Assembly (NCBI RefSeq): GCF_900100315.1
Contig: NZ_FNFF01000008.1
Coordinates: 292,448 to 356,447, forward strand
DNA from: Streptomyces indicus
GTDB taxonomy: Bacteria; Actinomycetota; Actinomycetes; Streptomycetales; Streptomycetaceae
Length of the DNA stretch: 64,000 nucleotides
Reading direction: 5' to 3'
How positions within the stretch are numbered: position 1 is the stretch's first letter; each line of letters begins with the position of its first letter. Positions 19,569 to 28,991 of the stretch are shown here, one piece after another. Both the position numbers and the translations under genes were made by a program. Below the pieces are notes generated by a model. The model saw nothing but the letters and a program-made list of their open reading frames with translations, ran no database searches and was not told where the DNA came from.

Positions 19569-20678
19569 TCAGGACATCGGCTGGGGTGGATCCGGGTGCT
19601 GGTCGCGTGCCGCATCGGCGGGGTTGCCGGGCCCGGAGCTTTCGCCGCCTGGGCTGGGCTGCCCGGGCTGCTCGTTCGGGGCGGCTTTGCGGGGCGGTTC
19701 GGGCTCGGCCCCGGGGCGTCGGCGCAGGCTGAGGAGGACCGATCCGGCGAGGATGACGACGATGACGGCCAGGCTCACAGGGGAGGGGATCTCAGGGATG
19801 TCGGCGCTGATCACCTTGTGTGATGCCTGGAGTGCGAGTTTGACGCCGATGAAGGAGAGGATGATCGCGAGGCCGACGTTGAGGTAGTGGAAGCGGTCCA
19901 GGAGACCGGCGAGCATGAAGTACAGGGCGCGCAGGCCGAGGATGGCGAAGGCGTTGCTGGTGTAGACGATGAAGAGGTCGTCGCTGATGGCGAGGACGGC
20001 CGGGACACTGTCGACGGCGAAGATCAGGTCGGCCGCCTCGATGGCGACGACCACCGCGAGCAGTGGCGTGGCCACGCGTTTGCCCGCCTCCTTGACGAAG
20101 AACTTCGTCCCGGCGTACTGGTCGCGGACCGGGATGATCTTTCTGAGCATCCGCACGGAGAAGCTGTTGCCCGGGTCGAAGGTGTCCTCTTCGTCCTTGA
20201 GGAGTTTGTAGGTGCTGTAGAAGAGGACGGCGGCGAAGACGAACAGGACGACGGTGAACCGGCTGACCACGGCCACACCGAGGGTGAGGAAGATTCCGCG
20301 GAAGACCAGCGCGCCGAGGACGCCGAAGAACAGCACGCGGTGCTGGTAGGCGCGGGGGACCTTGAAGTAGGCGAAGATCATGGCGAAGACGAACATGTTG
20401 TCGACCGACAGGCTCTTCTCCAGCAGCCATGCCGTCGTGTAGTCGGTTCCCGCCGTAGGGCCCAGGACGAGGAAGACGACCGCTGCGAAGATCAGTGCGA
20501 GGCCGACCCACCACGCGCTCCATCTGGCGGCCTCCTTGAATCCGATGACATGCGCGTGACGGTGGGCCAGTAGGTCCACCGCCAGCGACACCACCACTGT
20601 CACGGCGAACACCGCCCACAGCCAGAACGGAACTTCAAGCACGCTCTTCACGCTCCCCTCGGCCAGTGCCGGATGCAA
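19569..20678 (-). CDS. TerC/Alx family membrane protein (copy 2)
   Basis: Up to 369 residues and about nine helices. The core repeats copy 1 nearly residue for residue (SLSVDNMFVFAMIFAYFKVPRA, AADLIFAVDSVPAVLA). The N-terminus (EVPFWLWAVFAVTV) and the Pro/Glu-rich C-terminal tail differ. The first codon of the frame is TTG; a GTG at about 20651 is an alternative. Likely a metal-ion exporter like its twin. Confidence 0.9.
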   Translation of the reverse strand: MHPALAEGSVKSVLEVPFWLWAVFAVTVVVSLAVDLLAHRHAHVIGFKEAARWSAWWVGLALIFAAVVFLVLGPTAGTDYTTAWLLEKSLSVDNMFVFAMIFAYFKVPRAYQHRVLFFGVLGALVFRGIFLTLGVAVVSRFTVVLFVFAAVLFYSTYKLLKDEEDTFDPGNSFSVRMLRKIIPVRDQYAGTKFFVKEAGKRVATPLLAVVVAIEAADLIFAVDSVPAVLAISDDLFIVYTSNAFAILGLRALYFMLAGLLDRFHYLNVGLAIILSFIGVKLALQASHKVISADIPEIPSPVSLAVIVVILAGSVLLSLRRRPGAEPEPPRKAAPNEQPGQPSPGGESSGPGNPADAARDQHPDPPQPMS

Positions 20679-20759
20679 AGGCCCTCATATGGATGTATGC
20701 AGTTTCTCGCGGTGCGCGGCGGGGGCTCCGCCGGACCTGGACCGAGGATCACGGCGGCT

Positions 20760-21359
20760 CTAGGAGCGGGGCCCGGCGGTGCCGCGTTCGAGCCGGCATG
20801 GGGCTTCTGCCGTCCCGCGTGGTCCGGTAATGCCACGCTCGGGGTCATCGACGAACCAGTGCGTCGCGATGAGGTGCGGATGGCGGCTTCGCAGCTCTGC
20901 CAGCCGCTGGTCGACGATGTCGCTGGAGTCGGCCGGGTCGAAGACCGGGAAGAAGGCACCCGGTCGACTTGCTTGGGGTGCCGCGTCTTTCACCAGGGTG
21001 TCCAGGATCCGGTGCCGCCGCTGCTGAGGGCTGTGGGCCTGGCGCAGGACAGGGCCGTCGAGCCAGCACAGGGACCACAGGCCCGACAGTGACGATGATG
21101 TCCGGATCCCCAGGGGTGCCTCCGTCGGATGGCGTCTGGAGGGTTCGTCGACGGTGCATCCACAGATCTGCGCGCTCGGGCCGCACGGGATACTCGCGGG
21201 CAGGTCCGCATCGAGTTCGGGGCGGATCCAGATCCCGAGCAGAGTGTCGCGATGGTGTGGATCGGTGAATTGCCGTCGGTGGTGGGCCAGGTAGTCGCTC
21301 GCCTGCCTGATGGCGGCCTCGGTGTGGTCCACGCTTCGGATCAGCAAGAGCATGCTCAT
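20760..21359 (-). CDS. Hypothetical protein downstream of dabA
   Basis: 199-residue soluble protein, not recognised. It starts MSMLLLIRSVDHTEAAIRQ and has several His/Cys/Trp residues (CGPSAQICGC, LWSLCWLDG) and an acidic C-terminal half. The ATG at 21359 was chosen for GGAGAGG. It follows dabA in the same direction after about 80 bp and may belong to the dab operon. Confidence 0.55.
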   Translation of the reverse strand: MSMLLLIRSVDHTEAAIRQASDYLAHHRRQFTDPHHRDTLLGIWIRPELDADLPASIPCGPSAQICGCTVDEPSRRHPTEAPLGIRTSSSLSGLWSLCWLDGPVLRQAHSPQQRRHRILDTLVKDAAPQASRPGAFFPVFDPADSSDIVDQRLAELRSRHPHLIATHWFVDDPERGITGPRGTAEAPCRLERGTAGPRS

Positions 21360-21441
21360 GTCGTACCTCTCCTTCAAAGTGGCTGTGTGAGGTGGCTGTT
21401 GCGTCGCGACGTGCCGTGCGCCGAGGGGGGCGGGAGGGCGG

Positions 21442-24036
21442 TCACGTTGCGGCGTCCTGTGTGGTGGGGTGCCAGAGCTGCCACCCGGTGGGGGTGTAGC
21501 GGCGCCACTGGTCATCGGGGTGTTCCCGTGCGGCGAGGCCGACCCATTCGTGGTTGAACATGTGGTGTAGCACCATGTGGCGGGCGATGAGGGTGTCCAG
21601 CCTGTGCAAGGGCGCCTGCACGACGGCGAGCAGGCGTTGCGGTTCGTGCCGGCTGTGGTGTCCGTCGGTGAGGGACTGCCAGGGCAGGCCGGGCTGGAGG
21701 TCGCTGGTGTGTCCGTTCATGACGCCGAGGCCGCCGCCGGTGACGTTGTGCAGGGTCTTGCTGCCGGCGCCGAAGGTCTGCGGGTCGATGGTGGCGAAGT
21801 AGTACTGGCTGTTGATCCAGTGCGCGACGACAAGCGGCGCGGTGAGGATGGTTTCCAGGATGGTGCCGGTCGGGTCGAGGTCGGGGTCGTAGTCGTGGAG
21901 GAAGGCGCGGCCGTGCAGGTTGATGCCGCGGGTGAGGGCGCGGGGTGCGATGACGAAGGCGGCGTTGTCGGCCAGGCCCCATTCGGGGAAGACCTGGGCC
22001 CAGTCGCGGGCGCGGGCGCGGGTGTGGCGTGCTGCGCGCGCGGGGCGGGGCCGGGTGGGTGCGCCCGGCAGGAGGGCGCAGCGTTCGGCGGCCAGGTGCG
22101 TTCCGGCTGTGCGGAGGTCGGCGGTGAGGTTGTCGGCGTCCCGGCGGTGGGTTTCGGGCAGGAGGTGGGTGTCCAGCAGGCGCACGGTGTCGGTGGTGGT
22201 GTCGTGTTCGGCCGGCACGAACCAGGTGTCATCGGGAATGGTGATGCCGCGGTAGGCCAGGTGTCGGCGGACCTGGGGGTCGTTGAGCAGCGCGGCGGCG
22301 GTGCGGGCGTTGGGGCCCCCGGGGTGCCCTCCGCAGGCTCCGCAGTCAAGCGCGGCCTGGTAGGGGTTGTTATCGGTGTGGGCGCGGTGCCCGCAGAACA
22401 CGACCAGGCGTGCGAATCCACGGGTCAGGCCCATCAGCGTCAGGATGGTCTCGGCGGTCGCGGCGCGCTCCTGGAGGGTGAGGGCATCCGCGATGGAGAT
22501 CTCGGTCGGCGGGGCGGGGGTGATGCGGCGGGTCCACCACGCGCGTGTGGCGCCGGCGGCGCGGGGGGTGAAAGTCTTGGCGGCGGCCAGCGGGCCGGCC
22601 AACCAGCCGGCGGCTTCGGCGAGCACGAACGGTGCGAGCAGGTCGTACTTGGCGGCGTGCAGGGAGTGATCCGCGGCGGCGAGTGCCCGGCGGCCGGCGA
22701 GTGCCCGCTTGGCCGCGCGCTCGTGGCCGGGGGCGGGGCGTTCGGTGATGGTGTGGCCGGGCGTGATCGGGCCCGGGCATTGGGCTCGGGCGGTGCCGCC
22801 GGCGAGGTCGCGGTAGCGCATGGCGACGGCGAAGAAGCCGGCGAAGCCCAGGGTCTGGTAGTTGCCGAGCTTTTCCAGGTGGCGGCGCAGCCCTTCGGAG
22901 CGGGGATCGATGCAGCACACCACCTGCGCCTGCGGCGGGGTGTCGCTCTGCTCAGGCTGCGGCCGGCTGAGGGCGCCCAGCAGTCGGCCACGGTAGTGGT
23001 CCTCGAAGGCGTCTGCCCAGACCAGGGCCCGCTGGTCTATCGGCAGGTGGCGGAGCAGCTGCGCCAGTGCGGTCCGCTGGGCGGCGTCGGTGTCGGTGAC
23101 TTCCAGCACGCCCAGAAGGTGGTGGGCCCGGGCGGCCGGATCGACGGTGGCCTGCCGGGTGTCGGTCCGGCTGACGGAGGCCGCGGCCCATGCCGTGCCG
23201 TAGGTGTGGGTGCCGGCGAGCGCGGCGGCTTCGGTGGCCAGCCGCAGCGCGAGGTAGTCGACCAGGTCGATGCCGCTGTCGGGCTGCTCGCCCTGCCACC
23301 GGATGTGGGCGGCGAAGCCGGGAAGGCAGGCCAGGTGGGCCTGCAGATACTCGGCGCGCCGGTCGTCGGGGACGCCGAGCATGCTCAGCGCCTCCACAAC
23401 GGCGTGCTCGGCGTGCTCGGGCAGATGCCGCAACCGTGCCCGTATCGGCCGCGGCAAGGCCGCGTCGTGGGCGGCCAGCGCCCGCCATGCGGGGTAGAAG
23501 CCGCGGTCGCGGCCCGGCATCCGCCAGGCGGACTGGCCGTCGTCCAGGTAGGCAGTGCACCACTGGATCGTGTGGGTGTCGAGCAGGGCGGTCACCTCGG
23601 GGGCCAGTGTTTCCGCCGCGGTGCGTACCTGGCGGCGTGGCGGTGGGGCCGTGATGCCCTGGTGCAGATCGGCCAGCAGGAGTTCGACCGGGTCGTAGAC
23701 GCGGTTACCGAGGGTGAGTGAGGATCTGCGCAGCGCCGCCGGGTGGCGCCGGGCCAGTGCCGCACGCAGATCATCGTCGGTGATCCGTCCCTGCTGCCAG
23801 GCGTCACGCAGCCAGGTTTCGTCCGGGGTGACGCGTGCTCCGAGCAGATCCGCGGCAGTGGTGATGGCTTCGGTGAACGGCCGGTCCATCAGGCCGGACA
23901 ACGGGTTGACCGCGATGAAGTCGGCCAGTGGCCAGGTCGGGGCCAGAAACCCGGCCGCGTCGGCGATCTCGGCGCGCACTGCCGCCGGTTGTGTGACGGC
24001 AGCGGGGGTGACGTCGATGGCGGGGCTGGTGGTCAT
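21442..24036 (-). CDS. dabA: DabA-type inorganic carbon transporter subunit (DUF2309)
   Basis: 864-residue protein of the UPF0753/DUF2309 family. In characterised systems DabA is a beta-carbonic-anhydrase-like subunit that, with the membrane protein DabB, accumulates bicarbonate in the cytoplasm. The zinc ligands can be placed: Cys375 and Asp377 in VVCCIDPRSEG, His550 in FCGHRAH, Cys565 in DCGACGG. Their spacing (2, 173, 15) closely matches the characterised Halothiobacillus enzyme as I recall it (351, 353, 524, 539). The length is normal. It is transcribed behind dabB. Confidence 0.92.
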   Translation of the reverse strand: MTTSPAIDVTPAAVTQPAAVRAEIADAAGFLAPTWPLADFIAVNPLSGLMDRPFTEAITTAADLLGARVTPDETWLRDAWQQGRITDDDLRAALARRHPAALRRSSLTLGNRVYDPVELLLADLHQGITAPPPRRQVRTAAETLAPEVTALLDTHTIQWCTAYLDDGQSAWRMPGRDRGFYPAWRALAAHDAALPRPIRARLRHLPEHAEHAVVEALSMLGVPDDRRAEYLQAHLACLPGFAAHIRWQGEQPDSGIDLVDYLALRLATEAAALAGTHTYGTAWAAASVSRTDTRQATVDPAARAHHLLGVLEVTDTDAAQRTALAQLLRHLPIDQRALVWADAFEDHYRGRLLGALSRPQPEQSDTPPQAQVVCCIDPRSEGLRRHLEKLGNYQTLGFAGFFAVAMRYRDLAGGTARAQCPGPITPGHTITERPAPGHERAAKRALAGRRALAAADHSLHAAKYDLLAPFVLAEAAGWLAGPLAAAKTFTPRAAGATRAWWTRRITPAPPTEISIADALTLQERAATAETILTLMGLTRGFARLVVFCGHRAHTDNNPYQAALDCGACGGHPGGPNARTAAALLNDPQVRRHLAYRGITIPDDTWFVPAEHDTTTDTVRLLDTHLLPETHRRDADNLTADLRTAGTHLAAERCALLPGAPTRPRPARAARHTRARARDWAQVFPEWGLADNAAFVIAPRALTRGINLHGRAFLHDYDPDLDPTGTILETILTAPLVVAHWINSQYYFATIDPQTFGAGSKTLHNVTGGGLGVMNGHTSDLQPGLPWQSLTDGHHSRHEPQRLLAVVQAPLHRLDTLIARHMVLHHMFNHEWVGLAAREHPDDQWRRYTPTGWQLWHPTTQDAAT

Positions 24037-24185
24037 GAGTTACGAACCCTCTCTTGCGTGAGCACGGCGGCAGCGGTGGCGGGACACGGTCGTGTGGCGT
24101 CCGGGGGACCGCGCGTCCGGACGGGCGGCGGCTTTGCTGTCAGAGCCGCAGATCGCTTTCCCGGGAGCCAGGGCCCGGGACCAGA

Positions 24186-25769
24186 TCACGCCCGGGCTAC
24201 TTCCGGCTGGGCGACCGGCCGCGGGCGTGGTGCCGGCTCCAGCCGCGGCGGGTGCGACCCGGTGGCGGTGCGCGTGCGCTGCTGCCCGGCGGACAGCGCT
24301 GCCACATAGAGGCGGTCGCGCCAGCGGTCGAGACCGATCGCGGGTGCCAGGTGGAGCAGCAGTGCGCCGGCCGCAAGCACCGTCACCAGGGTCGCCAGCA
24401 ACCAGGCCGGGACGGCGGCGGGGCCGGCGGTGGGCACGCTCGGGGCCAGGAACTTCGTGACCGCTTCCACCACGGCCAGGTAGCCGATGGCCGCGCCCGG
24501 GAGCACGATCACCATGGCGGCCAGCGTGCCGACGGTCGGGTGGTGGCGCAGCCAGCCCCAAGCCAGCCGTGCGGCGGTGGCTACGGCGAAGACCAGCAGC
24601 GCTACGCCGCCGGCGTGGGGGGGCAGCCACCAGGCCGCCACCGCCACCGCCGCGACGGCGGCGGCACCGGCAAGGGCAGCGAGCTGCGCCACGCGCGGCG
24701 GAGTCATCCGGGGCGCGGGAGGAGCCAGGGTGCGGCGAGTGTAGCGCTGCACGGTGGAGCCCGAGCCGAGAAACAGGGAAGCCTTGAACAGTCCGTGCGC
24801 CACCAGGTGCACCACCGTTGCGGCGTAGAGGCCCAGTCCGCAGGTCACGAGCATGAACCCCATCTGCCCGATCGTGGAGTGCACCAGCGCACCCTTGATA
24901 TCGGGACGGGTCAGCATGATCGTTGTGGCGGCCACGGCACTGGCGGCTCCGATGGCGAACGCCAGGTGGGTCGCCACGGGCGCGGCACCGAAGATTGGTG
25001 CCAGCTTCACCAGCAGCACCCCGCCCGCGTTGACCACGCCGGCGTGCAGCAGCGCCGAGACCGGGGTCGGTGCCGCCAGACTCGCCGGCAGCCATCGGTG
25101 CCAGGGCATCTGCGCGCACCGCGTGGCCGCGGCGACCACCAGCAGGCAGGCCACAACCGTGCCCACCGTGCCGCCGATGGCCGCGTCGCCCTGGTGGCGC
25201 AGGTCGAGATCGCCCCAGACCGCGACCGTGAGGGCAACCGCGGCCCACAACGCGGCATCCCCGATGACCACGGCCCGCGCGGTGCGGCGGGCGGCGTCGA
25301 CGGCCGAGGGCGCCGGCCGGTACACACCGACCAGGCGACACAAGATCACCCCGGTCAGCGACCATGCCACCGCCAGGGTGACGAGGGTCGCCGCGGTCAC
25401 CATCGCCGCGGTCGCTGCGGTCAGCGCCCCGGCCGCGGCGGCGAACCGGGCCGCGGCTGGATCTCCGTACAGATAACGGCGGGCGAACGCCTGGACCACG
25501 GCGCTGACCGTGCACACCAGCAACAGCACGATCGCCCCGACGCGGTCGACCACCAACCCGGTCCAGGCGCGCCCGTCCGGGTGGGCCGCCACCATTTCCA
25601 CCGGCCCGCTGACCACCACCGTCACCGCCAGCGCCCCCGCCAGCGCGGTGGCCAACAGCGCCGCGCCGGCTCCCAGCGCGGGCGCCATGCCCCGCACAGG
25701 CCGGATCGATCCGGCCACCGCCGCGACGGCGGGAAGGGCTACCAAGGCCAGCAGCATCATCCCCGTCAC
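24186..25769 (-). CDS. dabB: DabB-type proton-conducting membrane subunit
   Basis: 527-residue polytopic membrane protein related to the NuoL/MrpA family of proton channels (Proton_antipo_M), with about 14 helices. Typical segments are PVSALLHAGVVNAGG and LVAHGLFKASLFLGSGS. It lies directly upstream of dabA and is the expected energy-coupling partner. Its start ATG overlaps the stop of the preceding 154-residue gene (ATGA), so the two are coupled. A gap of 149 bp separates it from dabA. Confidence 0.9.
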   Translation of the reverse strand: MTGMMLLALVALPAVAAVAGSIRPVRGMAPALGAGAALLATALAGALAVTVVVSGPVEMVAAHPDGRAWTGLVVDRVGAIVLLLVCTVSAVVQAFARRYLYGDPAAARFAAAAGALTAATAAMVTAATLVTLAVAWSLTGVILCRLVGVYRPAPSAVDAARRTARAVVIGDAALWAAVALTVAVWGDLDLRHQGDAAIGGTVGTVVACLLVVAAATRCAQMPWHRWLPASLAAPTPVSALLHAGVVNAGGVLLVKLAPIFGAAPVATHLAFAIGAASAVAATTIMLTRPDIKGALVHSTIGQMGFMLVTCGLGLYAATVVHLVAHGLFKASLFLGSGSTVQRYTRRTLAPPAPRMTPPRVAQLAALAGAAAVAAVAVAAWWLPPHAGGVALLVFAVATAARLAWGWLRHHPTVGTLAAMVIVLPGAAIGYLAVVEAVTKFLAPSVPTAGPAAVPAWLLATLVTVLAAGALLLHLAPAIGLDRWRDRLYVAALSAGQQRTRTATGSHPPRLEPAPRPRPVAQPEVARA

Positions 25770-26230
25770 TGCGTCGCACCTTCCTGATCCGCCTGCTCCG
25801 CCCGGCCGCTGGCCCTCGGGGCTGCGGTGATGCCGGTGGGGGCGGCCTGCTCAGCACCGGCGCCCGCCGCAGTCCCGGGGGCCGGGCGGAGGTGTTCCAG
25901 GCAGTGCGGCAGCAAGGCACGCCCGTCGAAACCGCCGATCCGCACCCGGACGAACTCATCGCGCACCACGCAGTACAGCGACCGGCCCCGCTCCAGTTCG
26001 CGGGCGATATAGGCACCCACGCTCTGCGCGGCGCCCCGCCGGCCCCCCGGCGGACTGGTGTCGATCACCACGTCCGGCGGCGGCGAGGCCCACCGGCGCG
26101 CGCGGCCCTGCGCCTCCTCGACGGCCGTAGGCGCCGTTCCGGCCAGCACACGCATCATCTCGGCGTCGACCACCGCGCCCGCCTCCCCCAGCACGGCCTC
26201 CTGCGAGTACGCCGCCTCGTCGTAGCCCAT
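25766..26230 (-). CDS. Hypothetical protein, first gene of the dab operon
   Basis: 154-residue soluble protein, not recognised. It starts MGYDEAAYSQEAVL, has a central segment PPDVVIDTSPPGGRRG and then a YxVxRDEFVRVRIGGFDGRA stretch, and ends in a disordered Ala/Gly tail. The ATG at 26230 follows GGAGG by nine bases. Overlap with dabB shows co-translation, so it may regulate or stabilise the transporter; that is inference. Confidence 0.65.
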   Translation of the reverse strand: MGYDEAAYSQEAVLGEAGAVVDAEMMRVLAGTAPTAVEEAQGRARRWASPPPDVVIDTSPPGGRRGAAQSVGAYIARELERGRSLYCVVRDEFVRVRIGGFDGRALLPHCLEHLRPAPGTAAGAGAEQAAPTGITAAPRASGRAEQADQEGATQ

Positions 26231-26357
26231 GGACACCCACCTCCCAAACACGTCACCGATTACACGTGATCTAATACGCGACATGAATCATACGACACAG
26301 AAGTCGTGCTTGGCGAGGCGTGACATGCGCAACACCCGATCGGGTAAGGTTGCGGAC
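26231..26357. promoter_or_regulatory. Divergent promoter region with palindrome
   Basis: 127 bp between the dab operon and the HTH regulator. It contains the perfect 12-bp palindrome ACCCGATCGGGT at 26334-26345, just before the regulator start, and an AT-richer patch (about 26258-26300). Likely shared promoter and operator. Confidence 0.55.
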
Positions 26358-26657
26358 GTGCAGGAGTGGACGTTTCTCACCAATCACGCCCATGTGCTGT
26401 TGTGCGTGGTGCGCGATCCGCAGGTGCGCATGCGGGATATCGCCGAGCAGGTGGGCATAACAGAACGGGCCGCGCAGCGCATCGTGGTCGACCTGGTCGA
26501 GGCCGGCTACCTGGAACGCACCCGGGAGGGCCGGCGCAACCGATATCGGCTGCACAAGGAGCTGCCCCTGCGGCACCCCATGGACCGTGACACCGATATC
26601 GGGCAGCTCGTGGCCCTGCTCGCCGGCACCGACGCCACCCTCGACAACGCCACGTGA
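26358..26657 (+). CDS. Small winged-helix transcriptional regulator (MarR/ArsR-like)
   Basis: 99-residue DNA-binding protein. A winged helix covers residues 5-70: LTNHAHVLLCVVRDP, IAEQVGITERAAQRIVVDLVEAGYLERTREGRRNRY is split over helix 3 and the wing. No ligand-binding Cys cluster is visible. The GTG at 26358 was chosen because the homology starts with the first residue and TAAGGT lies upstream. It is divergent from the dab operon and couples to the next gene, so it is the best candidate regulator of both. Confidence 0.8.
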   Translation: MQEWTFLTNHAHVLLCVVRDPQVRMRDIAEQVGITERAAQRIVVDLVEAGYLERTREGRRNRYRLHKELPLRHPMDRDTDIGQLVALLAGTDATLDNAT

Positions 26658-27526
26658 TGCTCACCGTCCACCCCTATGCGGGCACACAGGTCGCGCTGGC
26701 AACCCGGCACGGCAAGCAGCAGGCACTGGCGCCGGCCCTGGCGCGTATCCCCGGCATGTCCCTCGTGCTCGCCGACGACGTCGACACCGACCAGCTCGGC
26801 ACCTTCACCGGCGAGATCCCCCGCTCCGGGTCGGCGTCCGAGACGGCGGTCCGCAAGGCGCGCCTCGCGATCGAGGCGACCGGCCTCGGGCTCGCCGTGT
26901 CCAGTGAAGGCTCCTTCGGCCCGCACCCGGTCGCACCCATGCTGAGTGCCGGCCAGGAGATCCTCGCCTTCGTCGACACCGTTCGGGATGTGTGCATCCT
27001 GGAGCGCCGGACCACGAAGACGAACTTCAGCCACACCACGACCCGCCGCCTCGACGAGGCCGCCGACGCCTTCCTGGCGCGCGTCGGCTTCGGCGACCAC
27101 GCGGTCATCGTCCGCCCCCACAGCACCGCCGACGCGCAGGCGCCGGGCCCCCTCGTCAAGGGCATCCAGAACCGCGCCGACCTCGACGCGGCGATCAGCC
27201 AGTGCGCCGCGCACTCCACCGATGGCCTGGCCCGGCTGGAGACCGACATGCGCGCCCACCTCAACCCCACCCGCATGCGTGAGATCAGCGCGCTCGCCCA
27301 CCAACTCGCCTCGCGGCTGGCCACCTTGTGCCCGGATTGCGGCACCCCCGGATACGGCCTGGTGGACCGCGAACCTGGTCTGCCCTGCGGCGCGTGCGGC
27401 GATCCCACCCGGCTCACCCGGGCAACGATCCACGGGTGCGCCCGCTGCCCGCACCGCAGCCGCCACCTACGCGACGACAACCAGCGCAGCGCCGACCCCA
27501 CGTTCTGTGACTACTGCAACCCCTGA
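26654..27526 (+). CDS. DUF6671-like protein with C-terminal zinc ribbons
   Basis: 290-residue protein of unknown function. The N-terminal 200 residues form an alpha/beta domain (GTQVALATRHGKQQALAPAL, ARLAIEATGLGLAVSSEGSFGPHP). The C-terminal part has paired Cys motifs of a zinc ribbon (CPDCG, CGACGD, CARCPH, CDYCNP). I believe it belongs to DUF6671. It starts in the stop of the regulator gene (GTGA overlap), so it is co-expressed with it. Confidence 0.7.
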   Translation: MMLTVHPYAGTQVALATRHGKQQALAPALARIPGMSLVLADDVDTDQLGTFTGEIPRSGSASETAVRKARLAIEATGLGLAVSSEGSFGPHPVAPMLSAGQEILAFVDTVRDVCILERRTTKTNFSHTTTRRLDEAADAFLARVGFGDHAVIVRPHSTADAQAPGPLVKGIQNRADLDAAISQCAAHSTDGLARLETDMRAHLNPTRMREISALAHQLASRLATLCPDCGTPGYGLVDREPGLPCGACGDPTRLTRATIHGCARCPHRSRHLRDDNQRSADPTFCDYCNP

Positions 27527-27580
27527 CCCGGGACATCCCGCGCAGGCCCACCCGCCATGCGCCCGAAGGAGCGTCACCCC

Positions 27581-28969
27581 GTGATCCCCCTGACCGCAGC
27601 CGCGATCGCCGCAGCCACCGACGGCCACCTCGCCCCCGGGACCGACCCGTCCCTGCCGGTGACCGCGCCCGCCAGCATCGACTCCCGCCACATCCACCCC
27701 GGCGGCATCTTCGCCGCCCTCCCCGGACAGCACACCGACGGTCACCACCACGCGCCCGCGGCGGTCGCCGCGGGCGCGGCCCTCGTACTCGCCTCACGCC
27801 CGCTGCCCGCCCCGGCAGTCCAGGTCGCCGACGTCACCCGCGCACTTGGCGACCTTGCCCGCCACGTCGCCGGCCAACTACCGGCGACCGTGATCGGCAT
27901 CACCGGGTCGAACGGCAAGACCACGACCAAAGACCTCGCCGCCCAGGTACTGGCACACCACGGCCCGGTCACCGCCACCGACCGCTCCTTCAACAACGAA
28001 CTCGGCTTCCCCCTCACCGTCCTGCGCGCCACCCCCGACACCCGCTACCTCATCCTGGAAATGGGCGCACGTGGCCGCGGGCACATCAGCTACCTGTGCG
28101 ACCTGGTCACACCCCGCGCGGGAATCGTGCTCAACGTCGGCACCGCCCACCTCGGTCAATACCCCGACGGGCAAGCCGGGATCGCCGCGGCCAAGAGCGA
28201 ACTGATCACCGCACTCCCCCCGGCCGACCACGGCGGGCTGGCCATCCTCAACGCCGACGACCCACTCGTCGCCGCGATGGCCCCGCTCACCCCCGCCCGC
28301 ACGCGATGGTGGAGCCAGCATCCCCACCCCAACGGCGTGTACGCCCGGGATGTGCACCTCACGCCCCACGGCCAGGCGTGCTTCACCCTGCACACCCCCG
28401 AAGGCACGGCACCCGTCATGCTCCGCCTGACCGGCCGGCACCACCTCGGCAACGCCCTCGCTGTCGCCGCCCTTGCCCACGGACTTGGCCTCGACCACCA
28501 CACCATCGCCCAAGCCCTAAGCGCCGCCGAACCCACCAGCGGCGGCCGCATGCAGACCATCGTGCGCGACGACGGTGTCACGCTCATCCATGACGCCTAC
28601 AACGCCAACCCCGACTCCATGGCCGCCGCTCTGACCACCCTGAGCACCATGCCCGCCCGCCGCCGTATCGCGGTCCTCGGCGAAATGGCCGACCTCGGTG
28701 ACCACTCCGCTCGTGCCCACCACCAACTCGGCGTGCTTGCCGCGCGCGCCGGCCTCGACGTCCTGATCACCATCGGCACCCAAACCGCGCCCCTGATCGC
28801 CGAGGCCGCCGACACCGGGCACAACAACCTCGACATCATCTCCGTCCCCGATACGCACGACGCCCACGAAGTGCTCAATCGGATCCTTCGCCCCGACGAT
28901 CTGGTCCTGATCAAGGCATCTCGCGCCGCCCACCTCGAACACCTCGTCACCGCGCTCAGCAACCACTGA
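27581..28969 (+). CDS. MurF-type Mur ligase paralogue
   Basis: 462-residue ATP-dependent ligase resembling UDP-MurNAc-tripeptide:D-Ala-D-Ala ligase. Visible are the P-loop GITGSNGKTTTK (107-118), the EMGARGRGHI metal/ATP region, HDAYNANPDSM and ILGEMADLG. The GTG at 27581 was chosen for GAAGGAG nine bases upstream; an ATG at 27557 has none. Streptomycetes keep their essential murF in the dcw cluster, so this is likely a second copy, perhaps for altered peptidoglycan or a specialised product; that is inference. Confidence 0.85.
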   Translation: MIPLTAAAIAAATDGHLAPGTDPSLPVTAPASIDSRHIHPGGIFAALPGQHTDGHHHAPAAVAAGAALVLASRPLPAPAVQVADVTRALGDLARHVAGQLPATVIGITGSNGKTTTKDLAAQVLAHHGPVTATDRSFNNELGFPLTVLRATPDTRYLILEMGARGRGHISYLCDLVTPRAGIVLNVGTAHLGQYPDGQAGIAAAKSELITALPPADHGGLAILNADDPLVAAMAPLTPARTRWWSQHPHPNGVYARDVHLTPHGQACFTLHTPEGTAPVMLRLTGRHHLGNALAVAALAHGLGLDHHTIAQALSAAEPTSGGRMQTIVRDDGVTLIHDAYNANPDSMAAALTTLSTMPARRRIAVLGEMADLGDHSARAHHQLGVLAARAGLDVLITIGTQTAPLIAEAADTGHNNLDIISVPDTHDAHEVLNRILRPDDLVLIKASRAAHLEHLVTALSNH

Positions 28970-28991
28970 ACCGGCAGGAGCCGCGCCGGCC

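Noticed and set aside
21577..23721. Plus-strand open frame of about 714 codons opposite dabA
   Set aside because: It is a shadow of dabA, rich in Gly/Val/Arg with no recognisable fold.
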